A DNA stretch of 9,908 nt from B120-G9 sp034659895 (GTDB taxonomy: Bacteria > Zixibacteria > MSB-5A5 > GN15 > FEB-12), in contig JAYEIF010000189.1 of the NCBI GenBank assembly GCA_034659895.1, positions 1 through 9,908 on the forward strand, in the 5' to 3' direction. The translations under genes were made by a program, and so were the position numbers. Each line of letters opens with the position of its first letter. Within the stretch, counting starts at the first letter, position 1. The notes under the pieces were generated by a model, which worked only from the letters and a program-made list of their open reading frames with translations, was not told where the DNA came from and searched no databases. Positions 5,998 through 9,908 of the stretch are shown one piece after another.

Positions 5998-6939
5998 ATG
6001 AGCAAGACAGTTTTATTTTTTCCGGGACAAGCTTCTCAATATGTGGGAATGGGGAAAGAACTATACGAGAGCTCTTCCGATGTACGTATGCTATATGAAT
6101 TCGCCTCAAACGAGATGAATTATGACATTGCCCGACTTTCATTTGAAGGTCCGTCCGATGAATTAAAGCGTACACGTTTTACACAACCGGCTATTTTATT
6201 GCACTCATTGGCAGTTCTAACTGTCATGGGGAACCGACTGCCAGCTTTTGACTTTGCTGCCGGCCATTCATTGGGCGAGTATGGCGCTCTGGCAGTTACC
6301 GGAGCAATGACATATAATCAGGCAGTCAAAGCAGTTATCAAGCGGGCTGAATTGATGGAGGATGCCTGCATTAAGAGACCGGGGACTATGGCGGCTATTA
6401 TGGGACTCAAAGCTGATAAGGCACAGGATATTTGCAATCAGGCGTCTTCTGCGGGAATTGTGATTCCCGCCAATTACAATTCCGCTATTCAAATAGTGAT
6501 ATCCGGCGAGGTTGTCGGAGTGGAAAAGGCAGTTGAGCTTGCCCGAGAGGCTAAAGCAAAGCGGGCGGTTATTCTTAAGGTCGGTGGTGCTTTTCACTCA
6601 CCTTTAATGGAGTCATCCAAAACAGGATTAGAAAAATATCTTGCCCAGCAAACTTATCAGGCTCCATCGCGTCCGGTTGTGGCAAATGTAACGGCTCAGT
6701 CGGTTACAACAGCCGAAGCCATCTGTCCCTTGCTTGTTGCCCAGATGACTTCACCGGTAATGTGGGCGCAGACAATGAAATATCTGGTTGAACAGGGAGT
6801 AAGCGCTGTTTATGAGATAGGCCCGGGCAAGGTGCTTTCCGGATTGGCTCGTAGAGATATGCGTCCAGAGAAGCTCGTTAATCTTGATACACTGACCGAT
6901 ATCGAGACATTTGCTACTTCAGAAAAAGGATTGGTATAA
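5998..6939 (+). CDS. fabD: Malonyl-CoA:ACP transacylase (FabD)
   Basis: FabD moves the malonyl group from CoA to ACP to feed the condensing enzymes. The 313-residue product has FPGQASQYVGMG near the N-terminus, the nucleophile S91 in GHSLGEY, R116 in VIKRAELM and H200 in GGAFHSPLM, matching the known catalytic set. Q11 in the PGQ loop fits the oxyanion-hole glutamine. A GGTGAG motif overlapping the fabH stop codon precedes the start. The last codon is one base away from the fabG start, so translation is probably coupled. Confidence 0.97.
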   Translation: MSKTVLFFPGQASQYVGMGKELYESSSDVRMLYEFASNEMNYDIARLSFEGPSDELKRTRFTQPAILLHSLAVLTVMGNRLPAFDFAAGHSLGEYGALAVTGAMTYNQAVKAVIKRAELMEDACIKRPGTMAAIMGLKADKAQDICNQASSAGIVIPANYNSAIQIVISGEVVGVEKAVELAREAKAKRAVILKVGGAFHSPLMESSKTGLEKYLAQQTYQAPSRPVVANVTAQSVTTAEAICPLLVAQMTSPVMWAQTMKYLVEQGVSAVYEIGPGKVLSGLARRDMRPEKLVNLDTLTDIETFATSEKGLV

Positions 6940-6940
6940 G

Positions 6941-7675
6941 ATGAATCTATCGGGGAAAACAGCCATTGTAACAGGATCAGCGCGAGGGATTGGCTTGGCA
7001 ATCGCAAAAAGATTCTCCAAAGCGGGAGCTCGTGTTGTTATCAGCGATCTAGACAAAGATACTGTTGACAATGTAGCGGACACGATGGCCGGGGAAGCCA
7101 TCGGCGTCAAGGTAAATGTTACCAGCGCAAAAGAGGTTGAAGCTCTGTTTGCGCAAACGCTTGAAAGTTTTGGCAGCGTCGATATTGTGGTCAACAATGC
7201 CGGTATAACTCGTGATACGCTTGTAGTTCGTATGGATGAAAAAGACTGGGATATGGTACTTGACATTAATCTCAAAGGAGCATTTCTTGTCACCAAATCG
7301 GCCGCGAAGATTATGATGAAGCAGCGTTCAGGCCGGATTATTAATATAAGTTCGGTTGTGGGACTAAATGGAAATGCCGGTCAAGGAAACTACGCTGCAT
7401 CCAAAGCCGGCCTGATTGGTTTAACAAGAACAGTAGCCAAGGAGCTAGGTTCACGCGGTGTAACGGTCAACGCCATAGCTCCCGGGTTTATTGAAACTGA
7501 TATGACTTTATCTCTGCCGGAAGCTGCCAGAAAGCAGCTCCTCGACAATACCCTGACTAAAAGGGTTGGTTTACCAGATGATATAGCTTCGGCGGTGTTG
7601 TTTTTGGCGTCGGAGGATGCTTCGTATATTACAGGGCAGATATTGGCGGTAGATGGCGGTATGTCAATTGTATAA
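6941..7675 (+). CDS. fabG: 3-oxoacyl-ACP reductase (FabG)
   Basis: FabG is the NADPH-dependent reductase of 3-oxoacyl-ACP and a short-chain dehydrogenase. From ATG 6941 the product is 244 residues, with cofactor motif TGSARGIG (11-18), NNAG (85-88) and the tetrad N110, S138, Y151, K155. The last three have the same numbers as in E. coli FabG. The C-terminus FLASEDASYITGQILAVDGGMSIV is typical. AAGGA at 6926-6930 could serve as the ribosome site. A longer frame from TTG 6911 would overlap fabD by 29 bases and adds residues without family support, so it was not used. Confidence 0.97.
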   Translation: MNLSGKTAIVTGSARGIGLAIAKRFSKAGARVVISDLDKDTVDNVADTMAGEAIGVKVNVTSAKEVEALFAQTLESFGSVDIVVNNAGITRDTLVVRMDEKDWDMVLDINLKGAFLVTKSAAKIMMKQRSGRIINISSVVGLNGNAGQGNYAASKAGLIGLTRTVAKELGSRGVTVNAIAPGFIETDMTLSLPEAARKQLLDNTLTKRVGLPDDIASAVLFLASEDASYITGQILAVDGGMSIV

Positions 7676-7698
7676 AAACAAGGAATTGTAGTTACTAT

Positions 7699-7705
7699 AA
7701 AGGAG
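7699..7705 (+). promoter_or_regulatory. Strong ribosome binding site of acpP
   Basis: AAAGGAG stands seven bases before the acpP ATG. It is the best Shine-Dalgarno match in the rightward operon, where several other starts (yceD, plsX, fabF) have little or none, in line with the large amounts of acyl carrier protein cells need. Confidence 0.8.
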
Positions 7706-7712
7706 TATTGAA

Positions 7713-7952
7713 ATGTCTGTAGAAAACGATGTCAAAGATATCATTGTTGAACAGTTAGGCGTAGAGATGGATCAGGTAACAACGGAAGCAAAGTTTGTTG
7801 ATGATCTCGGCGCTGATTCTCTGGATACGGTTGAGTTAGTGATGGCACTGGAGGAGAAATTCGAAATTGAGATTCCTGACGAAGATGCAGAAAAAATATC
7901 ATCTGTGGGTGCCGCTATCAATTATATCGAGGACCATGCTGACAAATCTTAA
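7713..7952 (+). CDS. acpP: Acyl carrier protein
   Basis: The 79-residue acidic protein carries growing acyl chains on a 4'-phosphopantetheine arm. The attachment site is S36 in GADSLDTVELVM, the classic motif. Four helices can be followed, and the second and third contain the acidic EEKFEIEIPDEDAEKI surface that partner enzymes contact. Length matches the usual 75-80. It lies 37 bases after fabG and 32 bases before fabF. Confidence 0.98.
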   Translation: MSVENDVKDIIVEQLGVEMDQVTTEAKFVDDLGADSLDTVELVMALEEKFEIEIPDEDAEKISSVGAAINYIEDHADKS

Positions 7953-7984
7953 TAATTAATATCAACGCCAAATATATCTGAAAT

Positions 7985-9232
7985 ATGAAAACAAAAGTAG
8001 TTGTCACGGGTATTGGGGTTGTAAGTCCGATAGGCAATACAGTTGATGAGCTCTGGAGTTCTCTTTTGGAAGGGAAATCTGGAATTGGTCCTGTTACACG
8101 CTTCGACACTTCGGCATATCCAACTAAAATTGCGGCAGAAGTTAAGAATCTTGATGTTGATGCATTCATCGAGAAAAAAGAGAGCCGCCGCATGGACATT
8201 TTTGAGCAATATGCTTTGGTGGCTTCGGAGCAGGCCATTAAGGATTCAGGGCTCGATTTAGAAAAAACCGACCTTGACAAATGTGGGGTTGTAATCGGTT
8301 CTGGTATTGGTGGAATAAGTACTTTTGAGAAGCAGCATAATGTACTTGAAAAATCCGGGCTGAGGCGCGTGTCGCCATTTTTTATCCCAATGTTAATAAT
8401 TGATATGTGTGCCGGACGAGTGTCTATAAAATATGGCTTCCGTGGTCCGAATTACGCGACTGTTTCCGCCTGCTCTTCATCAGCACACGCTATAATGGAC
8501 GCTATGTATGTTATCCAGCGTGGTCAGGCCGATGTAATGGTAGCCGGTGGCGCTGAATCTACAATAACACCAATGACATTTGCTGGATTCTGTCAGGCAA
8601 AAGCGATTTCAACACGCAACGACGAACCTGAAAAAGCATCAAGACCTTTTGATATTGACAGGGATGGTTTTGTCATTGGAGAAGGATCAGCCATCCTGAT
8701 TCTGGAATCATACGAACATGCAAAAGCGCGTGGCGCCAGAATCTACGGCGAACTGCTTGGTGCGGGTCTAACTTCTGATGCATACCATATTACAGCGCCG
8801 AATCCTGATGGTCATGGCGCCGGTAGAGCTATGGAAATGGCTTTGAAAGATGCTGGTATTGAGCGGGAACAAGTGGATTATATCAATACTCATGGTACCT
8901 CTACACCCCTTGGAGATATTGCTGAATGCAGGGCTATAAAGCAGGTTTTCGGTCAGAGAGCATCAGAAATCCCATGCAATTCAACCAAGTCTATGACTGG
9001 ACATTTGCTGGGATCAGCCGGTGCGATTGAGCTTATCACTACTTTCAAATCGATTGAAAAGAAAACGATACATCGTACTGTCAATATCGACAATCTCGAT
9101 CCAGAGTGCGACCTAGACTTTGTAACCGGGGGTAACCGTGAACGTGATATCCACTATGCCATATCAAATTCCTTTGGTTTTGGCGGCCATAACGTTTCAC
9201 TGGTGGCTGGAAAAATTGATGATAAACCATAG
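7985..9232 (+). CDS. fabF: 3-oxoacyl-ACP synthase II (FabF)
   Basis: FabF elongates acyl-ACP with malonyl-ACP. The 415-residue protein starts KTKVVVTGIGVVSPIG and carries the Cys-His-His set C163 (VSACSSSAH), H303 (NTHGTSTPLGD) and H340 (MTGHLLGSAG) with K335, all at the same residue numbers as E. coli FabF. The gating-loop region SNSFGFGGHN is intact near the C-terminus. The active site reads SACSSSAHAI, a common variant. No good Shine-Dalgarno sequence precedes ATG 7985; translation may depend on acpP upstream. The rnc start follows two bases after its stop. Confidence 0.97.
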   Translation: MKTKVVVTGIGVVSPIGNTVDELWSSLLEGKSGIGPVTRFDTSAYPTKIAAEVKNLDVDAFIEKKESRRMDIFEQYALVASEQAIKDSGLDLEKTDLDKCGVVIGSGIGGISTFEKQHNVLEKSGLRRVSPFFIPMLIIDMCAGRVSIKYGFRGPNYATVSACSSSAHAIMDAMYVIQRGQADVMVAGGAESTITPMTFAGFCQAKAISTRNDEPEKASRPFDIDRDGFVIGEGSAILILESYEHAKARGARIYGELLGAGLTSDAYHITAPNPDGHGAGRAMEMALKDAGIEREQVDYINTHGTSTPLGDIAECRAIKQVFGQRASEIPCNSTKSMTGHLLGSAGAIELITTFKSIEKKTIHRTVNIDNLDPECDLDFVTGGNRERDIHYAISNSFGFGGHNVSLVAGKIDDKP

Positions 9233-9234
9233 AA

Positions 9235-9908
9235 ATGAGCTTTTGGAAAAAACTTTCTGTTGTTTTTAACCGCTCTGCTGATTCTGAGCTTGAAGCAGAT
9301 TTGGGGGCTGTTCAAGATATAATCGGCTATCATTTCACTGACCAAAACATTCTCTTGTTGGCTCTGACACATCGCTCATACTCTTACATCCATGACAATT
9401 ATTCCCAATCAAATGAGCGGTTGGAGTTCTTGGGTGACTCTGTTCTTGGCCTTGTTATTGCCGAACAGCTGTATCGTGACTATCCAGAGATGCGCGAAGG
9501 AGAATTAACCAAACTAAAAGCTCTTCTTGTAAGTGAAACTACTTTAGCCGATATGGGCATGCAATCTGGTCTTAACAAACATATACTGCTGGCTCCGGAG
9601 GAAATCCATTCCGGAGGGAGAACACGATTGTCAATTGTATCAGATGCTTTCGAATCGATACTTGGGGCGGTGTTCATCGACGGTGGGATGGAGGCTACCC
9701 GCGGCGTCATTATACGGTTGATATACTCCTGTAAAGATGATATTACTTCTGATATTTCACGGAACAATTTCAAAGGGGAATTGCTCGAACGCATTCAGGC
9801 TGAAGGGAACGGGATGCCGCACTACGACGTTGCTACAGAATCCGGTCCCGATCATAACAAGATTTTTACTGTTGAGGTATTTGTAAATGGCAATGTCGTT
9901 GGAATTGG
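9235..9908 (+). CDS. rnc: Ribonuclease III, partial (cut by the right edge)
   Basis: RNase III cuts double-stranded RNA in rRNA precursors and regulatory duplexes. The frame is open from ATG 9235 to the end of the window (224 full codons). The signature NERLEFLGDSVLG is at 60-72 with E64 and D68 as metal ligands. The second metal site is D137 and E140 in SDAFESILGAVF. The C-terminal double-stranded RNA-binding domain begins near residue 180 (FKGELLERIQAEG) and is still in progress at the edge (GPDHNKIFTVEVFVNGN). About 10 to 25 residues are probably missing. The gene starts two bases after the fabF stop with no clear ribosome site, so it is likely coupled to it. rnc after acpP-fabF is a widespread order. 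Confidence 0.95.
   Translation, partial: MSFWKKLSVVFNRSADSELEADLGAVQDIIGYHFTDQNILLLALTHRSYSYIHDNYSQSNERLEFLGDSVLGLVIAEQLYRDYPEMREGELTKLKALLVSETTLADMGMQSGLNKHILLAPEEIHSGGRTRLSIVSDAFESILGAVFIDGGMEATRGVIIRLIYSCKDDITSDISRNNFKGELLERIQAEGNGMPHYDVATESGPDHNKIFTVEVFVNGNVVGI

Noticed and set aside
6911..6940. TTG start of fabG giving ten extra residues
   Set aside because: It overlaps fabD and adds residues before the conserved start; numbering from 6941 places the catalytic residues at the E. coli positions.
7668..7701. Internal promoter before acpP (TATAAA at 7696-7701)
   Set aside because: The only -35-like hexamer (TTGTAT, 7668-7673) is 22 bases away, and the start would fall within the ribosome-site region.

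Overview
The window carries a compact bacterial chromosome segment of moderate G+C content. It has three parts: a small tandem-repeated GIY-YIG nuclease module with a tRNA 3'-end-like tail (1-468), a leftward Lon-family protease gene (485-2968), and a long rightward housekeeping cluster (3207 to the right edge). The cluster order is yceD-rpmF-plsX-fabH-fabD-fabG-acpP-fabF-rnc, a well-known bacterial arrangement that links ribosome assembly, type II fatty acid and phospholipid synthesis, and RNA processing. The protease is of the AAA_32/LonB-like type rather than classical LonA. I cannot name the organism from this alone. Gene content fits a bacterium with type II fatty acid synthesis, and my weak inference is an uncultured lineage of the FCB or a neighbouring candidate phylum.

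Region 1-468. An 80-residue GIY-YIG endonuclease gene (53-295) is followed directly by the 3' part of a tRNA-like sequence: a perfect T-arm, the 3' acceptor strand, and an encoded CCA ending at 340. The first 127 bases of the window recur exactly at 342-468, right after that CCA. The sequence therefore reads as module - tRNA end - start of a second module. The second nuclease copy is broken after residue 25, only 16 bases before the stop codon of the protease gene. This is the most unusual part of the window. Its exact copy number is uncertain, because the repeat begins at the first base of the window and is exactly 127 bp, a length that could also reflect an assembly graph loop.

Region 469-3206. 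The Lon-like protease has an intact Ser-Lys catalytic dyad and runs leftward. Between it and the rightward operon lies a 238-bp divergent promoter region with one plausible promoter on each strand. The rightward promoter has near-consensus -35 and -10 boxes so close to the yceD start that the message would be leaderless or nearly so. A 17-bp palindrome touches its -35 box.

Region 3207-9908. Genes are packed with gaps of 1 to 44 bases, and plsX overlaps fabH by 74 bases. PlsX supplies acyl-phosphate for phospholipid synthesis. FabH starts chains, FabD makes malonyl-ACP, FabF elongates, FabG reduces, and AcpP carries the intermediates. All catalytic residues that I could check are present, and several fall at the same residue numbers as in E. 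coli. The final gene, RNase III, runs off the right edge in its double-stranded RNA-binding domain.
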